Part shown: piece by piece, positions 9,290 to 18,009 of the stretch
Layout: every line of letters starts with the position of its first letter
Numbering within the stretch: the first letter of the stretch is position 1
Assembly (NCBI GenBank): GCA_050633705.1
Contig: JBOEGZ010000001.1
Coordinates: 1-64,000, forward strand
Length of the DNA: 64,000 nucleotides
Origin: JAJFHI01 sp050633705
GTDB lineage: Bacteria; Pseudomonadota; Alphaproteobacteria; Rhizobiales; Hyphomicrobiaceae
Direction of reading: 5' to 3'
The notes under the pieces: generated by a model
Told to the model about the DNA's origin: nothing
Databases searched by the model: none
Seen by the model: only the letters and a program-made list of their open reading frames with translations
Program-made: the position numbers and the translations under genes

Positions 9290-9471
9290 ACAGAGCCCCC
9301 GACAGTCAAGAAATATATGTTCGTTTGAGCGAGTAAACCGGGAAGGTTCGGGATCGTTACTGTGCCCACTTTTGTACCGTGCGTAATTCGTGGTCACTTT
9401 CAGAATTCGCCGGGCGAAGAACCGACAGCAAATCAAACATCGGTTGGATCGCCTTATTGAATAGGATTTTA

Positions 9472-9545
9472 TGGCTGGGGAACCAGGATTCGAACCTGGA
9501 CTAACGGAGTCAGAGTCCGTGGGTCTACCGTTAACCTATTCCCCA
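9472..9545 (-). tRNA. tRNA-Gln (anticodon CTG)
   Basis: The minus strand folds as a complete 74-nt tRNA with encoded CCA. The acceptor arm pairs TGGGGAA with TTCCCCA. The anticodon stem ACGGA/TCCGT encloses loop CTCTGAC, which reads anticodon CTG. The T arm is CCAGG-TTCGAAT-CCTGG. The UGGGG 5' end is typical of tRNA-Gln. It stands alone between the HExxH protein and the M15 peptidase, and I saw no integrase or duplicated 3' end nearby that would suggest an attachment site. Confidence 0.97.
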
Positions 9546-9745
9546 ATCACATCGATTACCACGATGACATATATTGGCGGCGCTAAGACGGCATGTCATG
9601 GCAACGCTCAGATCCGGCTTCTAGCAGGTTGCCTTTTGCCCAGCAAGGCACATCAGCCAAAGGATATCGAGAAGATATAAGGCTGCAAACGAGGCTGTTC
9701 AATTGCAGCATCAGCGTTGTAAAGGCTGTCGCGTTTCCACGGACT

Positions 9746-10639
9746 TCATTTTTCCACGGGCTTCATTGCAGGCAGAAGCTCCGGCCGGTATTCAAAGTGC
9801 ATGGTGTCATAGTGTTTCCAACGTCCCCCCCAAATAAAACCATGCGCCTCAAAAATTTCTACAATCTGCAAGGGGATTTTATTGCGATAGGGACGTTTGC
9901 CAGCGGCGTTGGGTTTGTGCCATCGCCAGTAATCGGAATACTTGACGGCGATATCAATCGCAATACCGTAACTGTGAGCTGACAGTCGGTCGGTGCCGGC
10001 AATTTGGCGGCAGTTAAATGTTCCACCGGCGGGTTTGAGAAACTTTTGCAAGTTTGTCGGCAGCTTCGCGAGCTTGCGGCTGATGGCCGACAACTGCTTG
10101 TCGACTCCGTTGATGCGGGTCACCTGCAAAGTTTTGTTGGTGCGTCCTGGAAGCCAGGCGATCTTGGTCAGATGTTTTTGCACCTCGCCTTTGCGGCAAT
10201 CACCGTACATTTTGAGAAAGAACTTTGAGGGACGTGAGCGGCCCGGATCAGTCGTTGGTGCTGTGATCGTGGTGTCTTCGCCGATGGGGTATGGCAGAGC
10301 CACCATGTCTCGCACGCTGGCTCGGATAAGCGGGTCGGATGATGTTGACGGCGGCGCATCGACGTCCCCATTCGGTGCATCCAGTGGCATCGCAGTGCCA
10401 TCGCGCCAAAACAATGCATTTGCGGTGATCTCTTTGAGGGCATCTGGGTAAGATTGCAAAAGGCGGGAGAGGGGCGTTGGGGTAGAACTTGGCTGGGTTT
10501 TGCTTTCATCCCGTGTTTGTTGGGCGCTGACATGAAGCGTCAATGTCACTGTGGCCAGCATGAAGGCAACAATGAAAACGTGATTACGAGGCCATTTTAC
10601 AAGCCATTCCTTCTGATTCTTCGGCAACAGCCACTCCAA
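9746..10639 (-). CDS. M15-family metallopeptidase (D-Ala-D-Ala carboxypeptidase-like), exported
   Basis: A 297-aa protein with an N-terminal hydrophobic segment (about residues 20 to 38, ending HVSAQ) and a C-terminal M15/VanY-like core. Zinc ligands are visible as SAHSYGIAID (H222, D229) and DTMHFEY (H281), each in the expected context. The fold is used for D-Ala-D-Ala carboxypeptidases and endopeptidases of peptidoglycan. The middle 100 residues are linker-like. The only start that keeps a full signal peptide is a TTG at 10639; its Shine-Dalgarno is weak. A dyad lies just upstream. Substrate specificity cannot be told from sequence. Confidence 0.85.
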   Translation of the reverse strand: MEWLLPKNQKEWLVKWPRNHVFIVAFMLATVTLTLHVSAQQTRDESKTQPSSTPTPLSRLLQSYPDALKEITANALFWRDGTAMPLDAPNGDVDAPPSTSSDPLIRASVRDMVALPYPIGEDTTITAPTTDPGRSRPSKFFLKMYGDCRKGEVQKHLTKIAWLPGRTNKTLQVTRINGVDKQLSAISRKLAKLPTNLQKFLKPAGGTFNCRQIAGTDRLSAHSYGIAIDIAVKYSDYWRWHKPNAAGKRPYRNKIPLQIVEIFEAHGFIWGGRWKHYDTMHFEYRPELLPAMKPVEK

Positions 10640-10658
10640 GATTTGCCCGTGTTCAATA

Positions 10659-10677
10659 TTCTCTGACCGTCAGGGAA
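10659..10677. promoter_or_regulatory. 19-bp dyad upstream of the M15 gene
   Basis: TTCTCTGACCGTCAGGGAA is an inverted repeat with one mismatch around a single central base, 20 bases upstream of the M15 start codon and inside the divergent M15/ppx intergenic region. Its size suits a dimeric repressor operator or a small leader hairpin. No regulator can be named. Confidence 0.35.
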
Positions 10678-10802
10678 TACTTTACGTCAGTGTAAGAGAT
10701 GCTAAGGTGGGTTCAAGAGAATTCCAGAAAGCCGTCTGATGACAGCGCCGTGCATTGCAATAATGCAGTGAAATGGCGCAAGCCAGACGCTGGAGAATGA
10801 TC

Positions 10803-12122
10803 GTGGCAGATCAACCCGAAAATCGGGAGGACGACAAGGACGAGCCCAACGCTTCGTCTCAAGAGTCTCCAACAAAACCTCATTCCCAAACAAAATCTCC
10901 GTCAGGAAAAAAGCGCCGTCGTCGCCGCTCTCGTAACGAGCGCGCTGAGGTCAATTCCACCGGTGGTGAACAAAAAGCGTCCGCGGGTAAAAATTCAAGC
11001 CAGCAAAAGAAGTCATCCCGACGGCCGGTTCAAGAAGGCCATTCCATTTTAAGCCAAGAGGTCTATGGGGCCCTGGACCTTGGTACCAACAATTGTCGAT
11101 TGCTCTTGGCCCAACCGACGCGGCGCGGTTTTCGTGTCGTTGATGCCTTCTCGCGCATTATTCGGCTCGGCGAGGGGGTATCGCGAACGGGGCGCTTGTC
11201 AGACGGGGCCATGCAACGGACCGATGAGGCGTTACGTGTGTGTGCCAGCAAGATGCGCCGCCTTAAGGTGAAACGCGCACGATTGGTTGCGACAGAAGCC
11301 TGCCGCATTGCAGAGAATGGACAAGATTTCCTTGAACGCATTCATCTTGGAACGGGACTAAAACTCGAAATTCTCAGCCGAGAGATGGAAGCGCGATTGG
11401 CTGTCTCTGGGTGTGCGTCACTCATTGATGCCAAGACAGATTTTGTGTTGGTCTTCGATATCGGCGGGGGTTCGTCAGAAATCATATGGCTTGATCTCAA
11501 CCGTGCTACAGACAAAAATAAAGTTTTAAGGTCCGATCGCAGCCAAATCGAAAATGCCATGCTAGCTTGGACATCATTACCAGTTGGTGTGGTGACTTTG
11601 TCTGAAAAATTTGGCGGCCGCCTCATCACACCTGACGTGTTTGAGGCAATGGTGGCCTATGTCATGGACCTTGTTCGGCCATTTGAACAAAAGCATCGCA
11701 TTAGCGAACGCATTGATGGCCAGCCGATGCATTTTCTGGGGACCTCAGGAACGGTTACAACATTGGCTGGCGTCCAACTCGGATTGCCACGCTATGATCG
11801 CGCGAGAGTTGATGGCTGTTGGTTAAATGTCGACGAGGCACGTGGTGTGACATCATCATTGCTGGCAAAGACGTTTGATCAGCGCGTGCAAGAGCCATGT
11901 ATCGGAGCTGAGCGTGCTGATTTGGTTATGGCAGGGTGTGCCATTCTCGAAGGTTTAATCCGGTTGTGGCCGTGTGAAAGATTACGCGTTGCTGATCGAG
12001 GCTTGAGAGAAGGGATCTTGACAACACTGATGACCGAAGACGGCGTGTTCCGGTCCGGCCGCCGCCGCCGCCGTGGTCGATCAGGACGAAGACGCAGGTC
12101 TGGCTCGAACAACAAGGACTAA
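10803..12122 (+). CDS. Ppx/GppA family exopolyphosphatase
   Basis: Hydrolyses inorganic polyphosphate and/or pppGpp. The core (about residues 75 to 415 of 439) has the ASKHA phosphate motifs: ALDLGTNNCRLL, ATEACRIAENG, FDIGGGSSEIIW and FLGTSGTVTTLAG. It is longer than typical Ppx because of an Arg/Lys/Ser-rich N-terminal extension of about 75 residues and an Arg-rich C-terminal tail (GRRRRRGRSGRRRR). The GTG at 10803 has GGAG at ideal spacing; ATG codons at 10797 and 10773 are alternatives. rlmE follows 90 bases later, an arrangement usual in alphaproteobacteria. Family certain; whether polyP or pppGpp is preferred is unknown. Confidence 0.92.
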   Translation: MADQPENREDDKDEPNASSQESPTKPHSQTKSPSGKKRRRRRSRNERAEVNSTGGEQKASAGKNSSQQKKSSRRPVQEGHSILSQEVYGALDLGTNNCRLLLAQPTRRGFRVVDAFSRIIRLGEGVSRTGRLSDGAMQRTDEALRVCASKMRRLKVKRARLVATEACRIAENGQDFLERIHLGTGLKLEILSREMEARLAVSGCASLIDAKTDFVLVFDIGGGSSEIIWLDLNRATDKNKVLRSDRSQIENAMLAWTSLPVGVVTLSEKFGGRLITPDVFEAMVAYVMDLVRPFEQKHRISERIDGQPMHFLGTSGTVTTLAGVQLGLPRYDRARVDGCWLNVDEARGVTSSLLAKTFDQRVQEPCIGAERADLVMAGCAILEGLIRLWPCERLRVADRGLREGILTTLMTEDGVFRSGRRRRRGRSGRRRRSGSNNKD

Positions 12123-12212
12123 AGCCACCCAAGGTTTTCTGTGGGCCAAAATTTTCTGCGAGATCGAATAAATGCATAGTTTAACGATGCGAATGAAACG
12201 GAATTATCAACG

Positions 12213-12938
12213 ATGAAGGACAAAAGGGGACGAGGAGGCAAAGGCACGGTCGTTGGCCCAACAGGCGGCCAACGCTTGTTGCGAACGCGCGTGAAGACCG
12301 CGCGCAAACGCTCAAATGCGTCTGCCCGCTGGCTCGACCGGCAGTTGAACGATCCTTATGTTGCGGCAAGTAAGCGAGATGGCATGCGCTCACGCGCGGC
12401 CTACAAGCTGACCGAGATCGATGAAAAATATAAACTTTTAAAACCTGGAATGCGCGTTGTTGATCTTGGGGCTGCTCCTGGTGGTTGGAGCCAGGTTGCC
12501 GCTGAACGCGTAAAATCAGCACAAGGCAACGGCCAGGTCATCGCAATAGACTATCTTGGTTTCGAGGCTTTGCCAGGTGTAGTTATCTTTGAACAAGACT
12601 TTACAGATGAAGCAACAGATGCGGCTTTGAAAGGTGCTCTCAGAGACGGTCGCGCAGATATCGTCCTGTCAGATATGGCCGCTCCAACAACAGGGCACAC
12701 CCGCACAGACCACCTTCGTATTATGGGTCTCGCTGAGGAGGCCGCTCATTTTGCAGTCGATGTTCTAACACCAAATGGATCATTTCTTTGCAAGGTGTTC
12801 CAGGGCGGAACGGAGCGCGAATTGTTGGAGCTTTTAAAACGTAGTTTCAAGACCGTACGCCACGTCAAACCGCCTGCCAGCCGGAAAGATTCTGCAGAGC
12901 TTTATGTTCTGGCAACGGGCTTTAGGTCCGAAAAATAA
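12213..12938 (+). CDS. rlmE: 23S rRNA (uridine-2552-2'-O)-methyltransferase RlmE/FtsJ
   Basis: Methylates U2552 in the A loop of 23S rRNA late in 50S assembly, using SAM. The 241-aa protein has the SAM-binding motif VVDLGAAPGGWSQVAAE, LSDMAAPTTGHTRTDH with the catalytic Asp, and FLCKVFQGG with the catalytic Lys. YKLTEIDEKYKLLKPG precedes the SAM site as in all RlmE proteins. The first 40 residues are Gly/Arg/Lys-rich, an extension common in alphaproteobacterial members. It lies downstream of the Ppx gene and is probably co-transcribed. Confidence 0.96.
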   Translation: MKDKRGRGGKGTVVGPTGGQRLLRTRVKTARKRSNASARWLDRQLNDPYVAASKRDGMRSRAAYKLTEIDEKYKLLKPGMRVVDLGAAPGGWSQVAAERVKSAQGNGQVIAIDYLGFEALPGVVIFEQDFTDEATDAALKGALRDGRADIVLSDMAAPTTGHTRTDHLRIMGLAEEAAHFAVDVLTPNGSFLCKVFQGGTERELLELLKRSFKTVRHVKPPASRKDSAELYVLATGFRSEK

Positions 12939-13100
12939 GGGGTTGAGCGCTATAACGCCCGGTTAACCCTAAATAAAACGCTCAAAAAATCAGGTTCAGG
13001 ATGTGCCGGTGGGAACAGCGGCAATATGACCGCGCGTGCACACTCTCATCAACGCCCAAGCGATTCCCGTTTGGGGGTGATCTAATGAGAGGAGCCGACG

Positions 13101-13322
13101 ATGCAAGGACAAATCACCAAATTTCGCGAGGACATCAACATGGGTGTCATCGTCGCCAAGAATGGCAACAAATACCGCTTTAGCAAAACACAAGTTTTGA
13201 ATCTAAACGGTCGCCTGGTTGGGCACGAAGTTGATTTCATTGCCGATCGCAAACAACCAAAAGACATCATTCTTCTGACCGGTACAGCATGGACTGTATT
13301 CGCCGAAAAGAACGCAGCCTAA
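13101..13322 (+). CDS. Small OB-fold/cold-shock-like protein
   Basis: A 73-aa protein beginning MQGQITKFREDINMGVIVAK. The layout (short strand, GVI..NG..Y.F.K, then GRLVGHEVDFIADRKQPKDIILL) resembles a cold-shock/OB-fold barrel, though the RNP motifs of true CspA proteins are degenerate. A strong GAGGAG precedes the ATG. The following 152-aa gene starts 29 bases later and may be co-transcribed. I infer an OB fold; nucleic-acid binding is untested. Confidence 0.65.
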   Translation: MQGQITKFREDINMGVIVAKNGNKYRFSKTQVLNLNGRLVGHEVDFIADRKQPKDIILLTGTAWTVFAEKNAA

Positions 13323-13351
13323 TTCACGCAATTCATTGATGAGATTTTATT

Positions 13352-13810
13352 ATGTTGAAAATTTCCAACGCAACAACAACGTTCAATCTTGATGATATTC
13401 CCCGTGTTGCCGCCAATGACCTCCACATTGTCATTGAGCAATTGGTTGCAGCGGGCCATGCCGAGTTGTTACTGGGTCGCGATGTTGCTGGAGTGCGAGA
13501 AAATTTTGAGACTGAATTTTGGCAGCACTTTTCAGGTGAGACCCGCCTCGGCGTTGCTATTCTCGTTCGCTTGTGGGCAATGGTCGATGTGCTGGCGCAA
13601 CGCCGATTGCAAAACATGTTGCAAAACGAGGGTTTCATGTTTGTGCGCCGACTGGCGAAAGTTGCCGCTGCTCAAAGATTGAACGCGCGCCAAGGCCTCA
13701 ACCCACAAAAAATTGTTTATTCGCTGTTGCACCAAAGCCAAGACGACACACCGCAAGCCTATGTGCCAACGAGCCGTGCCGAAAGCTCACAAACCGCAAT
13801 AGCGGCATAA
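13352..13810 (+). CDS. Hypothetical protein
   Basis: A 152-aa soluble protein I do not recognise. It is mostly helical in appearance, with no signal peptide and no cysteines. The segment FWQHFSGETRLGVAILVRLWAMVDVLAQRR is the only partly hydrophobic stretch. It follows the small OB-like gene closely and on the same strand, so the two may share a transcript. Good codon structure and the position support it being real. Confidence 0.6.
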   Translation: MLKISNATTTFNLDDIPRVAANDLHIVIEQLVAAGHAELLLGRDVAGVRENFETEFWQHFSGETRLGVAILVRLWAMVDVLAQRRLQNMLQNEGFMFVRRLAKVAAAQRLNARQGLNPQKIVYSLLHQSQDDTPQAYVPTSRAESSQTAIAA

Positions 13811-13858
13811 ACCGAGCCATTGCGTTTGAACTCTTGGCCACGCTGATAACGCGCTGGC

Positions 13859-15265
13859 TCACGAAGAAACGTGAGACTTTGGCGGGCGTATTAGGTCCAT
13901 GGCGATACGACCACCAGCTCGCAAAGCGCCAGTTATCGGCAGCCGTGTCTTGGTAATCGCGTCGTGCAGGCGTTGATCATGGTCGTTTTCATAATGGCCA
14001 TCTAGCGCCAAGGCCGCGGCAAGCGAGGCGCACGTCAGCGTCAGGGCGACTCCGGTTCCGCCATATCCGACATTTAAGATCAGGTTCGAATTTTCCTTAG
14101 TGGTTTGGATAATCGGTAGATCGGTGAGCGTTTGATGAAATTTACCACCCCAGGCCTGCGAAATTTTGACAGACTTAAGCGATGGGAACGAATTCGAAAA
14201 ATGTTGGCGTAAATCTTTGAGAACATCATCAGGGACTTCGAAGTCGTCGTTGGTCTGTTGTGATAATTTCTCGATACCGCCGAATATAATTCTGTTGCTA
14301 TGCGAGCGATAAAAAACGTACGCCTTATTCAATTCCACAGTGAACAGGTCGGGTTGGGTGTGATCTCCTAAATCTTGCGCCGGAATTTGCCTTGTCGCCA
14401 GCATGTAGTTGTGCACAGGCTTGGCACGCACTTTGGTCGCCCCAAGGTTGAGTTCTTTGGTATAGGCGTTGGTGCACACAATAACTTTTTGAGTACGCAC
14501 AACATCACCTGATTTCAGCGATACGTTCGTTTTAGAGCCGTCCCGCCATATTTTTTGTGCCGACACGTGTTGGAAAATTTCTGCCCCGAGCTCTTGCGCC
14601 CGTTGAGCCAAACCCTGGACCAAGCCGAAAGGTTGCACGGTATAGCCCGGCATATCGACGGAGACTGGGCGATGATTTATTGGATCAAAATTTACAATAT
14701 GCTCGATATCACAATGACTGAGTGTGCCCGCCATCTCATTGACGATGGCCCGGGTGAGATTGCCCGAGGCTTTGATGCTAACCGGCGCATGCTTGATTTC
14801 ACTTGTTGGAACCTGTTGTGCCAGCCATCCAGCTGCGTCATGCACCTTTTTGTTGAAGTGGCCCATGGCCCAGGAATGTTCCTCGTTGTGCCGTGCCGAA
14901 GCAAACCAGATGGGGGCTGGAGTGGGCGACATGAGGCCACCGTTGCGACCGCTGGCACCATAGCCGACAAAATGGGCTTCGAGGACAACAACGCGCCTTG
15001 ATGGTTTGCGTTCAAGGATCTTTATCGCAGTCGTAAGTCCTGCCAATCCACCGCCGACAATTGCGATATCAACGTCGCCAGGAATGGTGCGTTCAGAACC
15101 TGAAAACCTTTTCTGGTTGTCATATTGGTCTTGCCAATAGCTGGCGGTGGCAGGCCTGATTTTTCCAGCAAGAGGCGTAGGCCCGGAGTCTCGCGGGGAA
15201 CAGCTGCCGGGGTCGTTTTGTACCAATGTCACCTCTGAAACCATTTGCGTGCGTTTGCACGCCAA
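13859..15265 (-). CDS. FAD-dependent amine/amino-acid oxidoreductase (DadA/PuuB-like)
   Basis: A 468-aa flavoenzyme of the DAO family. VDIAIVGGGLAGLTTAI (about residue 65) is the Rossmann FAD site, followed by VVLEAHFVGYGASGRNGG, the pattern seen in gamma-glutamylputrescine oxidase (PuuB/OrdL) and related enzymes. YGGTGVALT near the C-terminus is the second FAD contact. An N-terminal region before the FAD site contains SYWQDQYDNQKRF, also usual for the PuuB group. ATG at 15265 or 15244 may be the start. The divergent FemAB-like gene begins only 26 bases away. The substrate is unknown. Confidence 0.85.
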   Translation of the reverse strand: MACKRTQMVSEVTLVQNDPGSCSPRDSGPTPLAGKIRPATASYWQDQYDNQKRFSGSERTIPGDVDIAIVGGGLAGLTTAIKILERKPSRRVVVLEAHFVGYGASGRNGGLMSPTPAPIWFASARHNEEHSWAMGHFNKKVHDAAGWLAQQVPTSEIKHAPVSIKASGNLTRAIVNEMAGTLSHCDIEHIVNFDPINHRPVSVDMPGYTVQPFGLVQGLAQRAQELGAEIFQHVSAQKIWRDGSKTNVSLKSGDVVRTQKVIVCTNAYTKELNLGATKVRAKPVHNYMLATRQIPAQDLGDHTQPDLFTVELNKAYVFYRSHSNRIIFGGIEKLSQQTNDDFEVPDDVLKDLRQHFSNSFPSLKSVKISQAWGGKFHQTLTDLPIIQTTKENSNLILNVGYGGTGVALTLTCASLAAALALDGHYENDHDQRLHDAITKTRLPITGALRAGGRIAMDLIRPPKSHVSS

Positions 15266-15291
15266 AGCAGCAGTTTAGCGGAGATTTGGAC

Positions 15292-16545
15292 ATGCCGGAA
15301 ATCGTTTGCTTAAATAATTGGAGCCACGGGTGCGAGACCCCCGTCGATTGGGCCACCACAACTCCCACTTCCGCATTTGAATCAGAACTTAGAATTTGCC
15401 ATTTGCCAAGTCTCGCTCATGTGACGGCGCAGGAATGGGACAATTTGTTTCCTGGCCTATCGGAAGGTTGGCAATATTTCAAAGCCTGTGAAAATACAGC
15501 GCCCGATAATTTTGAACTTTCTGCATTGGCTGTATATCGCGCGGGGCGATTGGTTGGTGGCGTTTTAATGTTTGAGACGCAGTATCGCCTCGATATGACA
15601 CTTGGCGAAGGCTTTCGGGGACTGCGCGACTGGTTGGCGCGGACTGTGCCTGGCGTTGTCAGCGTACGTATTGCTGGGCTTGGCTCGCCAATGAGTGAAG
15701 AATGCCCGATCGGACTTGATGCGGGCTTAAGCAAATCTGAAAAGGATTGTGTTTTTGAAAAACTCATTTCTGGGTTTGAAAAATTTGCAGCCACCAAAGG
15801 CATCAAGGTGCTGGCGTTGAAAGATGTGACCGATCGCGACGGCCAACGCTTTTCACCAAATTTGAAAGCCCGTGGCTTTGCACGCATGGCGTCTTTGCCG
15901 ATTGCAACGCTACCATTGCCGTTTGAAAACCTTGACAACTACCTTGCAAGCCTGCGTCCCAATATGCGTAAAGACATTCGTCGCAAGCTCAATCAATCGA
16001 AAAATGTTGCAGTTGAAATTGTAGACTGCATTGAAGACCTTGAAGAAGAAATTATTTCTCTTTATCGAGCAACGCAGCAATCGCGAAAAGCGAACTACGA
16101 AGGGTTCGACGAAGTTCCAGATAGTTATTTCGGTGAGGTCATGCGCCAGATGGGCGGCAAGGCCCGGGTTTTGTTGATGCGCGTCGAGGGGCGTTTGGTC
16201 GGCTTCAGTCTTTTCCTGGAAGAAGAAGACCGGGTCATCGCAAAATTTATCGGTTTGGATTACAAATTTGCACGGCGACATAACCTATACTTCGTAAATT
16301 GGTTGGAGAGTGTGCGCTATTGCCTGGAACGCAGCATTTCAATGATGCAGGTTGGGCAGACGACGTATCAGCTTAAATCGCGCATGGGTTGCCAGTTGAA
16401 ACGGTCTTGGATTTATTTCAAACACACCGGATCGGTCTTCGGCCCTGTCTTTCGAGCCATCGGACCGCATATGGCTTTGGACCAAAGCAATTCTGAATTG
16501 CGCGCCATGGCTGACGATGCACCCTACCTTTCAGCCGCCGCTTGA
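15292..16545 (+). CDS. FemAB/GNAT-fold acyltransferase-like protein (Acetyltransf_6)
   Basis: A 417-aa protein of the BioF2-like/FemAB group. The recognisable core runs from about residue 215 to 370: YLASLRPNMRKDIRRKLNQSK, then the acceptor region with LYRATQQSRKANYEGFDEVP, and GGKARVLLMRVEGRLVGFSLFLEEEDRVIAKFIGLDYKFARRHNLYF. These proteins transfer acyl or aminoacyl groups to wall, lipid or polysaccharide acceptors; individual substrates are rarely known. The ATG at 15292 follows GGAG. The longer frame from 15226 would overlap the divergent oxidoreductase start. Function of this copy is not inferable. Confidence 0.78.
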   Translation: MPEIVCLNNWSHGCETPVDWATTTPTSAFESELRICHLPSLAHVTAQEWDNLFPGLSEGWQYFKACENTAPDNFELSALAVYRAGRLVGGVLMFETQYRLDMTLGEGFRGLRDWLARTVPGVVSVRIAGLGSPMSEECPIGLDAGLSKSEKDCVFEKLISGFEKFAATKGIKVLALKDVTDRDGQRFSPNLKARGFARMASLPIATLPLPFENLDNYLASLRPNMRKDIRRKLNQSKNVAVEIVDCIEDLEEEIISLYRATQQSRKANYEGFDEVPDSYFGEVMRQMGGKARVLLMRVEGRLVGFSLFLEEEDRVIAKFIGLDYKFARRHNLYFVNWLESVRYCLERSISMMQVGQTTYQLKSRMGCQLKRSWIYFKHTGSVFGPVFRAIGPHMALDQSNSELRAMADDAPYLSAAA

Positions 16546-16875
16546 AGCTCCATTGGTGACGCGTGCCCTGCTTCGCGATCAAAGAAAGCCCCTGATACAC
16601 CTCACAATCGGTCGGGCCAGCTGGCGAAAACGCCCATAAAGGGAACGCGCTTTGTCCATCACGCGCGGCTCATTGTCTGAAATTTAGTTTCCGTTCTGTG
16701 TTTGAAAGGACTCAGACGCCGAAGTCTTTGGCACTGTTGGTGTTTTCTTTTTCCAACCTGGGTCGAATTGCGCCATAGTCGTTGGGTGCAAGGTGAGTCG
16801 CAAGGCGCCAGCGCAGCAATTTGCCGGGCCGATTGGTCTGACACCTATTTGTGATTTTACGGGGAATTTAAAGCT
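16546..16875. other. Intergenic region, nothing recognised
   Basis: About 330 bases between the FemAB-like gene and the DUF2147 gene. A 158-codon minus-strand frame overlaps part of it and the DUF2147 gene, but it shows no family motif and looks like a shadow. The promoter and Shine-Dalgarno (GGGGA) of the DUF2147 gene must lie at its right end. No tRNA, strong hairpin or repeat seen. Confidence 0.5.
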
Positions 16876-17343
16876 ATGGCGTCGTTGGCCAGCAAAATGC
16901 GAGTTTGTTGTTATGCCTTTGGGCTTGCGTTGCTCTTCACCCCCCATGGCGGGAATGCGGAACCAACAACGCCGCGCGCTGGGGCAAATCCAACGGGTAC
17001 TTGGATTGATCATACGGGTCGCGGAGCCGTTGAGATCAAGGATTGTGCTGGAAAGTTGTGTGGGCATATCGTCTGGATCGAAGATGGACAGCCACCAGAG
17101 GCTTGCGGCAAGGAAATTATTGGCGATGTCAAATTCGTTGGTGACGGAAAGTGGGACCAAGGCTGGATTTACGATCCGGAATTGGATTCAGAATTCGATG
17201 TTGAATTGACACCTTTGGCCAACGGCAATTTGCAAGTGTTGGGATATGCGGGCTTCAAAACGCTGAGCGAAACGATGATTTGGAAGCGCGCGCCAGCAGA
17301 CCTTAAGCCTTGTTCTGTTGGTGGTGTTGTTGCAGTCAAGTAA
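16876..17343 (+). CDS. DUF2147 secreted protein
   Basis: A 155-aa exported protein. The first 28 residues are a signal peptide ending near HGGNAE. The mature part is a DUF2147 domain: GTWIDHTGRGAVEIKDC, GKLCGHIVWI and GDGKWDQGWIYDPELDSEF, with the paired cysteines of the family and the closing ETMIWKRA. DUF2147 is a small beta-barrel domain common in alphaproteobacteria and bacteroidetes, without an assigned function. The stop is convergent with the Lys-rich secreted protein 18 bases away. Confidence 0.88.
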   Translation: MASLASKMRVCCYAFGLALLFTPHGGNAEPTTPRAGANPTGTWIDHTGRGAVEIKDCAGKLCGHIVWIEDGQPPEACGKEIIGDVKFVGDGKWDQGWIYDPELDSEFDVELTPLANGNLQVLGYAGFKTLSETMIWKRAPADLKPCSVGGVVAVK

Positions 17344-17361
17344 GGTGCGGACTTTGGCGCA

Positions 17362-18009
17362 CTACTTTTTCGAGTAGCGTTCGACGCACTGGACATGCAT
17401 GAACTTGTTTACACCTTTGATGATCTCGCGATGAAAAATTCCTAAGCTGTCTTCAAGGCGTGCTGCGGTCCAAATCAAACCCTTGACCATGCCTGGACCT
17501 TCCACTTTTTTAACTTTGAGCCAGGCTTTATAGGCGCGGCCTTTCTTAAATTTTATCTTTGGAGCCAACTTAACGCGAACAGGCTTGATGCCATCATTGG
17601 TTTCAACAATGCACTTCACAATGTGATCCGGCATCATGAGTGAGTACTTCTTTGAAGTCATGGCATGGGCGATGTATCTGCGTTCGAGCTTGAGATCGAC
17701 GCTACATTGCGCGTCGCCAAAGCCCCACTTGAGGCTCTTTTTACCAGCGCCCTTCTTTATCTTTTTCTTGTTCCACGTTTTGTTGAGCTTGCAGGCAATG
17801 GCCCCACCATCAGCCGACTTTGATAAGATCGCACCGCAGAGCCTCTTCTCGCAGGTCTTGAGTTTTTCTTTTTCATTTTTGATTGCATCAAGTGCGGTGA
17901 CAGGTTGTGACGTTGCCCACAAAACGGCTGCGCCAAAAAGGCAGGTCTTCATTTGCGATCCAAATTTAATGGTATTGACGCTTGTTGCGTGTTTAATGCT
18001 CGTCGCCAT
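17362..18009 (-). CDS. Hypothetical exported Lys-rich protein
   Basis: A 215-aa protein I do not recognise. An N-terminal hydrophobic segment (CLFGAAVLWATSQPVTALDA) suggests export. The mature region is rich in lysine and contains six or more cysteines, two of them in CEKRLCGAIL, which recalls the CxxxLCG pattern of DUF2147 next door. ATG at 18009 has GGGGA upstream; ATG at 17952 directly at the signal peptide is an alternative. Some charge runs (NKTWNKKKIKKGAGKK) may bind acidic polymers, but that is speculation. Confidence 0.6.
   Translation of the reverse strand: MATSIKHATSVNTIKFGSQMKTCLFGAAVLWATSQPVTALDAIKNEKEKLKTCEKRLCGAILSKSADGGAIACKLNKTWNKKKIKKGAGKKSLKWGFGDAQCSVDLKLERRYIAHAMTSKKYSLMMPDHIVKCIVETNDGIKPVRVKLAPKIKFKKGRAYKAWLKVKKVEGPGMVKGLIWTAARLEDSLGIFHREIIKGVNKFMHVQCVERYSKK

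Noticed and set aside
9471..9680. Open frame starting MAGEPGFEPGLTESESVGLP
   Set aside because: It is the antisense of the tRNA-Gln gene, a well-known false protein arising from tRNA complements.
9290..9745. tRNA-Gln locus as an integrated-element attachment site
   Set aside because: No integrase gene and no repeated tRNA 3' end found within the surrounding genes.
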